From Treponema sp. (GTDB taxonomy: Bacteria; Spirochaetota; Spirochaetia; Treponematales; Treponemataceae): 64,000 nucleotides of DNA. Shown here one piece after another: positions 1 to 11,416 of this stretch. Location: positions 186,001-250,000 of the forward strand of contig CP091737.1 in assembly GCA_022010055.1 (NCBI GenBank). Reading direction: 5' to 3'. Each line of letters starts with the position of its first letter. Within the stretch, counting starts at the first letter, position 1. A program made the position numbers and the translations under genes. The notes under the pieces were generated by a model that had not been told where the DNA came from, searched no databases, and worked only from the letters and a program-made list of their open reading frames with translations.

Positions 1-2141
1 CGTCTTGCGGCGTGCTTCCTTGATTCTCTTGCAACTTTGGATTATCCGGGACACGGATATGGAATCCGTTACCGCTATGGAATGTTTGAACAGCGGATTG
101 AGAACGGCTATCAGGTTGAATATCCTGACAACTGGCTTGCCCACCGCGATCCTTGGGAAATCAAGCGTTCTGATCTGGCTGTTACGGTAAAATTCGGCGG
201 AAACATCGCTTATGGAAAAACTCCTGATGGCCGCGACCGCTATTATGTTGAGAACGCAGAGGAAGTTACAGCGACTCCTTATGATATGCCTATCGTTGGG
301 TATGGAACTGGTACTGTAAATACTCTCCGCTTGTGGCAGGCATCTTCTCCAAATGGATTTGATTTGCAGCTTTTCAATAATATGGAATATAACCGCGCGG
401 TTGAACGTCAGAACAGCGCGGAGAATGTTTCTGCGGTTTTGTATCCGAATGATTCAGGTCCTTCTGGAAAAACTCTCCGCTTGAAGCAGCAGTATTTCTT
501 CAGTTCTGCTTCTTTGCAGGATTTGGTTCGCCACTATGTTTCTGATCATGGAACAGACTTCAGCAAATTTGCGGAGCTCCATGTAATCCAGTTGAACGAT
601 ACCCATCCGGTTGTGGCAATTCCTGAACTTATGCGCATTCTTATGGATGAATACAATGTCGGCTGGGATGACGCTTGGGATGTTGTTACACATACATTTG
701 CGTATACAAACCACACAATTCTTGCGGAAGCGCTTGAAAAGTGGCCGATTGAAATTTTCCGCGGACTTCTTCCTAGAATTTATCAGATTGTAGAAGAAAT
801 CAACCGCAGGTTTATGATAGAACTTTCTTCAAAATATTCTAACGACTATGCTCGTCAGGGAAGAATGGCTATCATCAACAACGGAAAAGTTTATATGGCA
901 TGGCTTGCAATTCATGCCAGCTTCAGTGTAAACGGTGTTGCTGAGCTTCACACAAGACTTCTTAAGGAAAAAGAGCTCCACGACTGGTATGAGCTGTATC
1001 CTGAAAAATTTAATAACAAGACAAACGGTATTACTCAGCGCCGCTGGCTGTGCAGCGCAAATCCGGAGCTTTCTGCGTTTATTACTGAAAGAATCGGTCA
1101 TGGCTGGGAAAAAGACCTTACAAAGCTCAAGGGGCTTGAAAAATATCTTGATGATGAAAAATCCCTTAAGGAGCTTATGTCTATTAAGGAAGAAAACAAG
1201 CGTCGCCTTGCTGAATATCTTAAAAATACTCAGAATGAGCTTATTGATCCGGAGTCGATTTTCGACGTACAGGTAAAACGCTTGCACGAATACAAGCGTC
1301 AGCTGATGAATATTCTTCACGTTATGTACGTTTACAACAAGATGCTTGACGATCCTAACTATAAGCCAGCGAAAAAGACTTATATTTTTGGCGCGAAGTC
1401 AGCTTCTGGTTATCGCCGTGCAAAGGCAATCATAAAGCTTATCAATACTGTTGCGGAAAGAATCAACAATGACCGCCGCGTAAACGACAGGCTTCACGTT
1501 GTTTTTGTTGAAAACTACCGCGTTTCTGTTGCGGAAAAGATTTTCCCTGCGGCAGACCTTTCAGAGCAGATTTCTACAGCCGGCCTTGAAGCTTCTGGTA
1601 CTTCAAACATGAAGTTTATGTGCAACGGAGCCCTGACAATGGGAACAATGGACGGCGCGAATATCGAGATTGTTGAGGAAGCCGGAAAAGAAAATGCGTT
1701 TATCTTTGGTCTTCTTACCGATGAAATCAAGAAGATTGAGGAAGCGCACAATTACAATCCTCAGGACTATATTGAAAGAAATCCTGGATTGGCAAAGGTT
1801 CTTAACCAGCTTATTGACGGAACATACGATCCTACTCATCAGTTGTTCAGGGAGCTTTATGATTCTCTGGTTTACGGAATTGAAGGAAACCGCGCGGATG
1901 TTTATTATGTCCTTGCTGATTTGATGATTATTGCCGTGCCCAGAACGATGCTGAAAAGCTTTATGCGGACAAAAAGGCATGGGCAAAGGCTTGCTTGAAG
2001 AATATCGCGAATGCCGGTAAATTTTCTTCAGACCGAACTATTGAAGATTATGTAAAAGATATCTGGCACTTGAAAAAAGTTGCCAGACCTTTGGAAGAAT
2101 CAAAATCTTCTGCAAAAAAATCTACATCAAAGAAAGCTTAA
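1..2141 (+). CDS. glgP: Glycogen phosphorylase, 5' end outside the window
   Basis: Releases glucose-1-phosphate from alpha-1,4-glucan with a pyridoxal-phosphate cofactor, in the cytoplasm. The frame is open from base 1 and begins with the family hallmark LAACFLDSLATLDYPGHGYG, so the N-terminal part of the gene lies upstream of the window. Later hallmarks are the cofactor region EASGTSNMKFMCNGALTMGT and DGANIEI. The main frame stops at 1998 because one T is missing near 1920 (TTTT reads as TTT). Restoring it gives the expected end, with DIWHLKKVARPLEE and a Lys/Ser-rich tail, to the stop at 2139-2141. I treat this as a sequence error. A strong hairpin terminator follows directly. Confidence 0.95.
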
Positions 2142-2162
2142 GGCTTGTTAAGTTGATATAGT

Positions 2163-2203
2163 AAAAAGGCTGCCTTACGGAGATTTCCGGGGCAGCCTTT
2201 TTT
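2163..2203 (+). terminator. Rho-independent terminator of glgP
   Basis: AAAAAGGCTGCC pairs with GGCAGCCTTTTTT around a 16-base loop, 22 bases after the repaired glgP stop. Confidence 0.85.
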
Positions 2204-2266
2204 ATTTAACAGGTTGAATTGAATTTGCAGGGAAAAGAATGAACCCCGCTTTCGACGTGGCGGCAT

Positions 2267-4299
2267 TTATTTTTCGCTTTCTTTTTTTATTCCTGGAATT
2301 TTTTCAAGGATTACATTCTTTACGGAGCTTAAGTCTTTTAGGTTGTCCGCGATGTTTCCGGTAAGGCTGCTTAATCCTGAAAGGCTTTGCGCTATTACAG
2401 AGTCGCTGAACATAGAGGCGATTTGCCATTTATAAAGTTCATTTACCTTGCTTCTGATTACTGTTCCTTTGCGGTAAGTTCTGTTCCTGGTTCGAACTGC
2501 CGCTCCAAAAAACAGAACGAGCTGACTTTTTCAAATGGCTTGAATCCGTTTTTTGGCGTTATAAGGCGTTCCAGTTCTGAATTTATCAGGTTTTTTATTT
2601 CGCCGCTTTTTAAGAGCGTGCTCATGCTTTCGGTATTAAGGTTGTTGGATTTTGCGTATTCCAGTATGCTTTCTTTTTTTGGAATAAGAAGAGCGCCAAG
2701 ATGGTTTTTATCCTGTCCGACGATTACAGCCTGCGCAATATACGGAGATTCCACAAGCTTGTTTTCTATAGGAAGCGGCTCTACGTTTTCGCCGGAACGC
2801 AGGACTATCGTGTCTTTTGCGCGCCCTTTCACCATTAAATCGCCCTTTCTGGAAAGAACTACAAGGTCGCCGGTGTTAAACCAGCCTTCCTTTATGACAG
2901 AATCCGTAAGCTCAGGCTGCTTGTAATAGCCTTTCATCACGTTGTCGCCGCGTACATAAAGAACTCCCATCTGGCCCGGAGCGCATTCAACACCGAATCT
3001 GTCTACAACTTTTATCTCGTTGTACGGCATCGCCTTTCCGATTGTTCCCATGACAGGTTTTTTCGGGTTTCTTATGCAGATTATCGGAGCGGTTTCTGTA
3101 AGCCCGAATCCTTCCACGAGCCTTATGCCGGTTGAGTTAAAGAATCTGTCGAGTTTTGGCGCCAGCGCGCCGCCGCCGCTCATTCCGAGCTTAAAGCTGC
3201 TTCCAAAAACCGCCCGCGCTTTTGCAAAGAACATAAAGTTCCCGAATGCTCTTAGCGGCAAAAGGAAGAAACATGGAATGTAAAGCCATTTGTTCAGAAC
3301 TGTAAGAAGCCAGAGCGGCTTTTTGAACTGAAGGTTTCTTCCCATTATTATATCTATCATCCAGCGCCGCGTTGTTACAGCTCCGATGCATATTTTGAAC
3401 AGCACTTTTTTGCATGACGATTTTTCTGTCGCGTTTTTTTCAATCTGCTTGTAAAGCGCGTCCCAGATTCTTGGAACACAGGCAAGGAAAGCGATGTTTA
3501 TTTTCTTGAAGTCAGAAAGAATCATGCTCGGAACAGGTTTTGTATAGCACATGGCGATTTCGTTTGCCATGTAGTAATATTCCATTTCGCGCTCGTAAAC
3601 GTGCCATACAGGAAGCACGCAAAGAGTCTTGTCTCCCGGCTTCAAGTTCAGGGTTTCGGAAATTCCTTCAATCTGACACATGAAATTTTTGTGTAGCAGC
3701 TCAACTCCTTTTGGAGTTCCTGTTGTTCCTGATGTAAAGATGATTGTCGCGGTGTCGTCTTCTTTTCCGTTTTTTACGGTTTCCTCAATTTTTCCGGGGT
3801 TTAAGTTTCTGTATTCTTTTCCAAGGCTTATAACTTCGTCGTAGGAAAGAACTTCTACGCCGGCCGCCTCGGTGTCAACGTTTTTTTTGTCGATTACAAC
3901 TATGTGCTCCAAGTCCTTCAGCTCTGAGCGGCATTCCACGATTTTTCCGTAGCTTGAGCTGTTTTCTACGACGATTATTCTACATCCTGCAAAACTTAAA
4001 ATGTACGACAAGTCCTTTACGGTCGCTTCGCTTCCTCTAGGGATGTCGCAGCAGCCCGCGGACATTATTCCGACGGATGAAACGAGCCATTCTTTTCGGT
4101 TGTCGGCGATTAATCCTATGTGCTCGCCGGGATTTGCGCCCAGCGAAACAAGTCCTGCCCCGAAATTCAGCGCTGATTCTGCAAATTCTGCATAAGTTAC
4201 AGGCTGGAAAACACCTTTGCTGTTTTTTGAGTATTGAAGCGCTGCGTTTGGTGAATTTTTTGCCTTTTCATATAGCATCTGTGGAATTGTCGGGTACAT
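2267..4299 (-). CDS. Long-chain fatty acid-CoA ligase (AMP-forming)
   Basis: Activates fatty acids to acyl-CoA through an acyl-adenylate. The ANL-family adenylate motif is TIIFTSGTTGTPKGVELL (about residue 185), followed by GFGLTETAP and the hinge region GWFNTGDLV with KGRAKDTIVLRSGENVEP. The long insertion with hydrophobic stretches in the middle is typical of the bacterial FadD15-like group (about 600-680 aa). The visible frame stops at 2458, but restoring one G at about 2470 (AAAGG to AAAGGG) extends it in frame through TVIRSKVNELYKW to a stop at 2267-2269, about 677 aa. The start ATG at 4299 has AGAAGGA upstream. Convergent with glgP. Substrate chain length cannot be read from sequence. 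Confidence 0.9.
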
Positions 4300-4499
4300 A
4301 TTTTTCCTTCTTATTTTTCTGCCAGATTGACACTTTTTGTATTTTTGTCAGTATACTTAAATTCTATCATAAATTCCCATAGAAAAAAATAATTTTTTTA
4401 AAAAAATATTTAGACACATTTTTTAGGAATGGTTGCAGAAAATATCTTTTTTTGCTTTGTTTTTGCACGGCTATGCCTTAAAAATCAGCAAAAAATCAG

Positions 4500-4529
4500 T
4501 TGACGCGGATATTTTCTTAGTGATATTCT
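4500..4529 (+). promoter_or_regulatory. Sigma70-type promoter before the glycine riboswitch
   Basis: TTGACG at 4500-4505 and TATTCT at 4524-4529, 18-base spacer, placed about 35 bases ahead of the aptamer. The fit is good but not perfect. Confidence 0.5.
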
Positions 4530-4563
4530 ATTATGTCGTCGGCAGCGTTACTGTAACGGCGAT

Positions 4564-4660
4564 TCTCTGGAGAGTTCTCGTTTTTATGCGGGACGCCGAA
4601 GGGTTAAGGTTATAAAAACCGATATCTCAGGCATAAGGGACAGGGCTAAAGAAATCTTGT
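4564..4660 (+). ncRNA. Glycine riboswitch aptamer
   Basis: Carries the conserved glycine-aptamer blocks in order: GGAGAG (4569-4574), GACGCCGAAGGG (about 4592-4603) and ATCTCAGGCATAAGGGACAG (about 4624-4643). It lies just ahead of an Ala/Gly:cation symporter, a classical target of this riboswitch class. Only one full aptamer is visible; the segment after it contains a second GGAGAG (4671-4676) that is absorbed into a terminator stem, so the arrangement looks like a singlet or a type with a vestigial second domain. Confidence 0.85.
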
Positions 4661-4672
4661 CATACTCTTTGG

Positions 4673-4713
4673 AGAGCGAAATGCGGTTTCCGTGTTTTCG
4701 CTCTTATTTTTTT
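4673..4713 (+). terminator. Riboswitch expression platform (intrinsic terminator)
   Basis: AGAGCGAAA (4673-4681) pairs with TTTCGCTCT (4696-4704), with an inner CGG/CCG pairing, followed by TTATTTTTTTT. It sits between the aptamer and the ribosome-binding site AAAGGA (about 4715), which fits control of the symporter by transcription termination. Confidence 0.75.
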
Positions 4714-4728
4714 TAAAGGACAAGCAAA

Positions 4729-6188
4729 ATGTTGTTCGACACAATTATCAACAAGATTGATGCAATTGTCTGGGGTCTTCCGACAATCATCCTGATTCTT
4801 GTAACTGGATTGCTTTTGACAATCCGTCTTCATGGTATGCAGTTTCACAAGCTGGGACGCGCATTAAAATCAATTTTCCGGAAGTCTGACGACGGAAAAG
4901 GCGAGGTTTCTAGTTTTGGAGCTCTCTGCACGGCTCTTTCTGCGACAATCGGAACAGGAAATATCGTAGGTGTTGCTACAGCCATTGCGGCCGGCGGACC
5001 AGGCGCGCTTTTCTGGATGTGGGCTGCGGCTCTTGTGGGAATTGCTACAAAATACACTGAATGTATGCTTTCCGTTAAATATCGAGAGCACATGGCTGAC
5101 GGTCACGTTCTTGGCGGACCTTTTTATACAATTGAAAAAGGATTGAAAGAGCGGACAGGCTTTTCGTGGAAATGGCTTGCCGTGCTTTGCGATTTTTGGA
5201 GTTTGCGTAGGACTTTTCGGAATCGGAACGTTCACTCAGATTAATGGTATTGCATCTGCGGTAAAAAATGCATTTGACCCGGAAACGGCTCATGTCGCGT
5301 TCAATCTCTTCGGAAACGACTATTCATGGGCGACTGTGATTGCCGGCGCTCTGGTTACAATTTTTGTCGCGCTTGTAATTATCGGCGGTCTTCAGAGAAT
5401 TTCTAAGGTTGCGCAGGTTGTCGTGCCGTTTATGGCGATTCTTTACGTTTTCCTTGGAATCAGCGTTCTTGTTATGAATGCTACAAAGATTCCTGCCGCA
5501 TTTGCGCTTATCTTTAAGGCGGCGTTTGCGCCAAGGGCTGTTACCGGCGGTATCGTAGGCTCTGTGATTGTCGCGATGCAGAAAGGTATTGCCCGCGGAA
5601 TTCTCTAACGAAGCCGGACTTGGTTCTGCTGCAATCGCCGCTTCTTCTGCAAAAGTAGAAGAGCCGGTTGCCCAGGGACTTGTTTCTATGACAGGAACTT
5701 TTATTGATACCATTATCGTCTGCACAATGACAGGTCTTTCTATTGTAATAGCATTTGCAAACAACGGAGTATTTGTCCTTCCTGAAAATGCTGCCGGCGA
5801 AACCCTTAAGGGCATAGAGCTCACTTCTGCGGCGTTCAACAGCGTACTTGGCGGCGACGGACGCTCTGTCCAGTTCCTTCTTATGATTTGTCTTGTTTTC
5901 TTCGCGTTCACAACAATCCTTGGATGGGACTATTATTCAGAACGCTGTCTTGAATATCTTTCAAACGGCAGAATGAAACTTGTGATGATCTACCGCGTAA
6001 TCTACATAATTGCGGTCGCTATCGGACCTTATATGACAATCAGCCAGGTATGGACAATCGCGGATATTACAAACGCTCTTATGGCATGGCCAAACTGTAT
6101 TGCTCTTATACTCTTGAGTGGAGTTGCGGCGCGCACAACAAAAGACTACTTCAAGCGCTTCCCGACTTTTGACTCTGAGAACGCATAA
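4729..6188 (+). CDS. Alanine or glycine:cation symporter (AGCS family)
   Basis: Imports alanine or glycine with sodium across the inner membrane. Many membrane segments, and the family motifs SSFGALCTALSATIGTGNIV, AIAAGGPGALFWMW and SNEAGLGSAAIAAS, identify it. The gene is split into three frames. A shift near 5188 (a T run in CTTTGCG) and another near 5592 (GGAATTCTCTAAC, where two T are probably missing before the FSNEAG motif) restore a product of about 486 aa, the normal family length. Control by the upstream glycine riboswitch points to glycine as a physiological substrate (inference). ATG at 4729 follows AAAGGA. Confidence 0.92.
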
Positions 6189-6225
6189 TCAGGCAGGGGG
6201 AAAAGCCTTTCCCTCGGCTCAAAAC

Positions 6226-6270
6226 AAAACCAGGCTGCTTTAGAAAATCTAAACCAGCCTGGTTTTATTT
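6226..6270 (+). terminator. Terminator of the symporter gene
   Basis: AAAACCAGGCTG pairs perfectly with CAGCCTGGTTTT, followed by ATTTTT. Confidence 0.85.
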
Positions 6271-6406
6271 TTCGCCTTCCCTTTCCAGCGGGCACATCCC
6301 GCAACGCCCTTTTATTCTGAAAATTTTTAATTCTTCCGTATTTCTCCACGCTTGCCTGTGTCGGCGCTGTGTTCATTTTTTTTCATTTTTCTTTTATTAT
6401 GTAACC

Positions 6407-6904
6407 ATGAAAGAAATAAAACCTGAAGAATTATCTGAAAATCCATTTAAACTTATCGGCAGTGACTGGCTTCTTGTTGTCGCTGAAAAAGAAAAACGCG
6501 TGAATATGCTTACCGCTTCCTGGGGGCAGGTTGGCGTTATGTGGGGAAAGCCGGTTGTGAATATTTTTATCCGTCAGTCGCGCTTTACAAAGACATATCT
6601 GGATAGCGGCGAAACTTTTACGCTCTGTGTTCTTCCGTCTGAAATGCGTGATGTCTATAATTTTTGCGGCTCAAAGTCCGGCAGGGATTTTGACAAGGTA
6701 AAGGAAACCGGTCTTTCTGTTGAGCACGACGGACAGTATCCATATTTTAAGGAAAGCCGCCTTGTGCTTGAATGCAAAAAGCTTTATGAGCAGATTGTGC
6801 CTGAATCAGCGTTTCTGGATAAAGAGCTTTATAAAAAGTGGTATCCCACAGACGATTTGCATACACAATACATCGCCGAAATTACAAAAATTTTGGCGGA
6901 ATAA
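6407..6904 (+). CDS. Flavin reductase-like domain protein
   Basis: A 165-residue protein resembling the FMN-binding flavin reductase / DIM6-NTAB split-barrel group. The stretch NMLTASWGQVGVMWGKPVV near residue 35 is the usual FMN-contact strand, and FTLCVLP near residue 70 matches the next family block. No metal or iron-sulfur motif is present. It stands alone between terminators, so its electron partner is unknown. A second, rubredoxin-fused flavoprotein is encoded at 21761-22374. Confidence 0.8.
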   Translation: MKEIKPEELSENPFKLIGSDWLLVVAEKEKRVNMLTASWGQVGVMWGKPVVNIFIRQSRFTKTYLDSGETFTLCVLPSEMRDVYNFCGSKSGRDFDKVKETGLSVEHDGQYPYFKESRLVLECKKLYEQIVPESAFLDKELYKKWYPTDDLHTQYIAEITKILAE

Positions 6905-6944
6905 ACCAGAATGCCGGGTTTCTGAATTTTTATATTTTGGGTGG

Positions 6945-7055
6945 CTTTTTGTCCGTTTGCTGGCCGCAAACTACCAAAAACCAGGCTATTCGGGGTTGCG
7001 CTGCCGCTCCATTCCTTCGCTGCGCTTTGGAACGGCTTCGCCGCCCCTGCTATCC
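6945..7055. repeat. Intergenic palindromic (REP-like) sequence
   Basis: Two hairpins: TTTTTG...GTTTGC TGGCC GCAAAC...CCAAAAA (6945-6980) and CCATTCC...GGAACGG (7009-7035) with a GC-rich loop rich in TTCGCTGCGC. It occupies the gap between the flavin reductase and the GH3 gene and has no coding potential. Confidence 0.45.
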
Positions 7056-7155
7056 TTGCCACATTTTAAACTAGAAACTGAACCTTTTATTAAAATTGCT
7101 CTAATTTCTGCCAAGTGTTGAGAATCATGTTTTTTTTGTGTAAAATTATAGAATT

Positions 7156-8831
7156 ATGAAAAGATTTTTTGCAATGCTCTTTACTGCATTTTTTTGCCGA
7201 TTTTTGTTCTGTCAGGCGCAAATTCCTGAGAATGCAAATTTTTGGAGCGATTTTCCAAATGAAGAGCTTGCGGAATTTATTGTGAACCGTATGTCTGATG
7301 AGGAGCTGCTCAGTCAGATTCTTATGTTTGGCTGGGCAGGCGCAGAGCCAGACAATCTTCTGTTTCAGTGGGTTGGCGGCCGTGGTCTGGGAAGCGTAAA
7401 GGTATTCGGGTGGAACACAGACGACATAAACCTTGTGGCAAGTCAATTTCTTCGCTGCAAAGAAGCGCGACTTCCAGACGTTTTAAGATTCCGCTTTTTG
7501 TCGCGACCGATCAGGAAGGCGGCTGGATTCGCCATGTAAAAGGAAAGACCGCTGTTACGCCGGGAAATATGGCGATCGGTGCGGGCGGATTTCCTGTCGA
7601 CGCATGGTGCTCTGCCTATTACATCAGCCGGGAAATTAAAGCTCTTGGAATAAATATGAATTTTGCCCCGGCTGTCGATCTTTTTTCAAATCATGATTCA
7701 ACAATCATCGGAACACGTTCTTTTGGAGATGACCCTGAGCGCGCTGGAATTCTTGGCGCGGCATGGGCTAACGGCAGTATCTCCGCTGGTGTTATTCCAA
7801 CAGTAAAGCATTTTCCCGGGCACGGCGACACAAGCTATGACTCGCATATAAATCTTCCTGAAATTGATATTGACTGGAAAACTTTAAAAAACCGTGAGCT
7901 GGTTCCTTTTGAGTATCTTATAAGGGAAAAAGTGCCTGCCGTAATGTCCGGACATTTGAGTTTTCCGCAGATTGACAAAACCGGCGCTCCGGCCAGCCTT
8001 TCAAAATACTTTTTAACTGAGCTGTTAAGAAATCAGATGGGTTATGAAGGCTTGATTATCACGGATGACATGATGATGAACGGTGCTACAATGTATGCAG
8101 GTTCTGTTTCCGCGGCTTTTAAAATGGCGATTGAAGCAGGAAACGACATTGTTATTTCTTCTACAACTGCAAGGCTTGGGGAAAATCTTTGGACTTCAAA
8201 CCTTGATTCCATGAAAACTGATGAAAGTTTTAAATTGCGTGTAAAAGACGCTGCTTTTCGGGTTATAAAGGCAAAGCTGGAATATTTTAAAAGTGATAAT
8301 GCGGCTCCGCTTTATCCGGATGCTTCTTCAATCGGACGTTATATTCCTGACAGGGAAGGCGATAAATTTTTTATTCAGCAGGCCTGCCGTTCAATTACCT
8401 TTTACAAAAAATCACAAGAGTCTTTTGCCGGGGAAAAGGCGGGGCGCGTGCTTCTGTGCGGCTCTTTGCCGGAATTCTTTTCCGCCGGAAAAAAGCGTTA
8501 TCCGAATTCGGGCGAATTTAAATTCAGCTATGAATTGGGTCCCAACGAAACCGCATGGATGAGTGAAAATATCCTTAAAATTTATGATTCATACGATACG
8601 ATTGTGTTCCTTGTGGCAAACCAGCGCAGTGCGAAAATTGCCGCTCAACTGAAGGACAAAGGAAAAAAGGTCGTTGTTTTTTCTATTATGACGCCGACAT
8701 ATTCATTCGGACTTGACTGGGCGGAAGAAATTTTGCTTGGCTACAGCTGGAGCGGCTATACTCTGGAAGCAATGTTTGGAGCGATGAATGGTGAGTTTGA
8801 GCCGGAAGGCGTTCTTCCTTTTAAAAATTAG
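7156..8831 (+). CDS. Glycoside hydrolase family 3, NagZ-like beta-N-acetylhexosaminidase
   Basis: Probably cleaves beta-N-acetylglucosaminyl units of cell wall or dietary glycans. GH3 features are VATDQEGGWIRH, the NagZ loop KHFPGHGDTSYDSHINLPEI with the His/Asp pair, and the nucleophile region GLIITDDMMMNGA. A hydrophobic leader (MKRFFAMLFTAFF) precedes CQAQ, so the protein is exported and may be a lipoprotein. One T missing near 7444 (GCAAGT to GCAAGTT) separates the leader frame from the catalytic frame; repaired length is about 558 aa. The C-terminal domain after about residue 390 is the shorter second GH3 domain. It converges with the DTW gene, overlapping by 11 bases. Confidence 0.88.
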
Positions 8832-9501
8832 GAATTTCCTTTAGTTTTGTGTATTTTGCGTCGCAGCCGTGGATGTCTGGCCGAAGTCCAAGTATGCGCT
8901 CGTTTTCTGCCCGGATTTGATTTTTTATCATTTGCTTGAATACATTCATGAGCGGTTCCGGATCCGCATCTTGGTTTGCAAGTCCGATTTTCTGGAATTC
9001 CTTTATTAAATAGTAGCAGGTTTCTATTGTTGAAACACATTCCGGCCGCGGTTCTTTTTTGAACGTAAAAATTGAACGGTATTCGCCGGCAAAAGTGATT
9101 TTTGGAAGTTTAAGCAGCTCCGGGTTGCGCTGAATGATTTTACGGCTGCAGAACCATGTCGCATCGATTATGATTGCAAGGACTGTGCGGCCGTTGATTT
9201 CTTCCTTAAAACCTGGTTTTTCCGCGTTCCAGGCATCTTCTCCGGGGTACAGCAGAACCGGATAATACCGGCTGTCAGTTAAAAGTTCATTCAGCCGTTT
9301 GTTTTTTGAAAAATCCAGCCCTTCCAGAATTTCGCAGTCCTTCAAAGAAATTCTGGTAATCCAGCCAGTTCCAGTCCGGTTTTTCTTTACTTCCTTTGGA
9401 TGCATTAAAAGCACAAATTTTATTCCAGAATCAACTTCTTTAGTATACTTGCAAAGGCAAAAATCGCCTTTCTTCTGACATCTAGGACAACGGTAATTCA
9501 T
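8821..9501 (-). CDS. DTW-domain protein, probable tRNA-uridine aminocarboxypropyltransferase
   Basis: This family (TapT/DTWD) adds the acp3 group to uridine in tRNA using S-adenosylmethionine. It is recognised by the DATW signature (residues about 118-121 from the chosen start), the N-terminal zinc ligands CPRC and CLC, and the FVLLMHPKE strand. I start at ATG 9501 (MNYRCPRCQK); the longer reading needs a TTG and adds only a non-conserved leader. Length is 226 aa, usual for the family. Family membership is clear; the exact tRNA position is not determined. Confidence 0.85.
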   Translation of the reverse strand: MNYRCPRCQKKGDFCLCKYTKEVDSGIKFVLLMHPKEVKKNRTGTGWITRISLKDCEILEGLDFSKNKRLNELLTDSRYYPVLLYPGEDAWNAEKPGFKEEINGRTVLAIIIDATWFCSRKIIQRNPELLKLPKITFAGEYRSIFTFKKEPRPECVSTIETCYYLIKEFQKIGLANQDADPEPLMNVFKQMIKNQIRAENERILGLRPDIHGCDAKYTKLKEIPNF

Positions 9502-9657
9502 ACAGTTCAGTATATAGGATTTTTTATTTCTTGACAAAACTTGTGTGTCGGAAGTTTTTACAATACATTCAATCTGAAGTTTTGTATCTAGTTTTTCTTC
9601 TTGCTCAATATGACAAAAAGATGTACTTTGTCATATCACTTATTTTTGGAGCATTTA

Positions 9658-11369
9658 ATGTATAAGCCAGAGTTGTTGAGTACGCTGAAAACTTACAGCG
9701 GAAAACAGTTTTTAACAGACTTTATTGCGGGCGTTATTGTTGGAATTGTCGCGCTGCCGCTTTCTATTGCGTTTGCCATTGCCAGCGGCTGTAGTCCTGA
9801 AACAGGGCTTTACACTGCCATTGTCGCAGGTTTTTGTATTGCGGCTTTTGGAGGAACACGCTGTCAGATTGGTGGTCCTACCGGCGCGTTTACTGTAATA
9901 ATTTATGCGATTGTCAATAATCCTAATCTTGGTGTAGGCGGCCTTGCTACCGCCACTGTTCTTGCCGGCGTTATGCTTATTCTTCTTGGCGTTTTTAAGC
10001 TTGGCGGACTTGTAAAATTCATTCCGTATACAATTGTCGTTGGTTTTACCGCCGGAATTGCCGTTACGATTGCAACCGGGCAAATCGGTGACTTTTTTGG
10101 GCTTCATCCGCAGTTTCCGCTTGAAGTCATGGGAACTGAATACTTGAAGATGCCAGGAACTTTGCCGGAAAGATTCTTGTGTATGCCGCGTCTTTTAAGA
10201 CGTTGAATTTTTATTCGTTCGGCATGGCAGTTCTGTGCCTTGCTGTTATATTTTTGTGGCCTAAAGTTACAAAAAAGATTCCGGGTTCTTTGATTGTGAT
10301 TGTTATTGCAACCTTGGTAAATCTTATTGTCTCTCATTTTGCCGGGGACAATCCTGCGTGGCATGCTGACATTATAAAAGACCGCTATTCAATTCCGAGC
10401 GGACTTCCAAAGCCTGCGCTGCCCGATTTTAGTCTTTCTACGGTAAAAACTGTTTTTCCAACAGCCTGCTCGATTGCCGTTCTTGCTGCCATTGAGTCGC
10501 TTCTGTCTGCTGTTGTTGCAGATGGCATGCTTGGCACAAAGCATGATTCAAATAATGAATTGATTGGACAGGGAATTGCAAACATCGCAAGTCCTTTGTT
10601 CGGCGGACTTCCGGCTACCGGAGCGATTGCGCGCACTGCTACAAACATTAATAATGGCGGAAGAACTCCTGTTGCAGGAATCGTTCATGCGGTTGTCCTG
10701 CTTTTGATAATGATGCTTTTTGGAAAATATGTTGAATATATTCCGATGGCAGCTCTTGCGGCGGTGCTTATGAGCGTTGCATGGAATATGGCAGGAATTC
10801 CTTCAATAAGAAAACTTTTAAAAGGTCAGAAATCTGATATTACAGTTCTTCTGGTAACCTTTTTTATAACGGTTTTTGTGGATCTGACCTATGCGATTGG
10901 AATTGGGCTGATGTTTGCCGCGTTCTTCTTTATAAAAAAGATGATAGATGTAAGCGAAGTTCAGGAAAAAAGGAATACGATTGTTTCAGGAATTACAGGA
11001 AACGGAACTGAGGAGCAGATTAATGTTCCGGCCGGTGCGGTTGTCTACGAAATTGAAGGCCCGCTGTTTTTTGCCACCGTACGGAAATTTGAGCTTGCGG
11101 TTGAGCGGGCAGGAACGGAATTCGATGTTCTTGTGATTCTTATGAGAAATACAATTTATCTTGATGCCGGCGGTGTTCAGGCTCTTGAGCAGTGCAAGGC
11201 TGCCTGCGACAGGCGCGGAGTAAAGATTGTGATTTCCGGAATACATACGCAGCCGTACATTCTTTTTGAAAAAACCGGAATGGCTGATAAAATCGGACGC
11301 GAAAATATTTTTGACAATATTGAAAGCGCAATGAACCGCGCTAAAGAAATTATCGCCGGAAAAAAATAA
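9658..11369 (+). CDS. SulP-family anion transporter with STAS domain
   Basis: Inner-membrane anion permease (sulfate, bicarbonate or dicarboxylate; substrate not determinable). The SulP signature is VALPLSIAFAIASGCSPETG, then LPATGAIARTATN, with about 11-12 membrane segments and a C-terminal STAS domain (about residue 445 onward, VYEIEGPLFFATVRKFE and LDAGGVQAL). One G is missing near 10170 (CCGGAAAG to CCGGGAAAG), which splits the frame; repaired length is about 570 aa. I start at ATG 9658, which has TTGGAG upstream. The stretch upstream (9540-9657) has no gene. Confidence 0.92.
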
Positions 11370-11416
11370 ATTTATTAGGGACGCCGGGGGTTATATTCCG
11401 GCGCTTTTGTAGCTGT

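Noticed and set aside
4433..4615. Coding frame upstream of the symporter
   Set aside because: It overlaps the promoter and the glycine riboswitch and has no ribosome-binding site or recognisable product.
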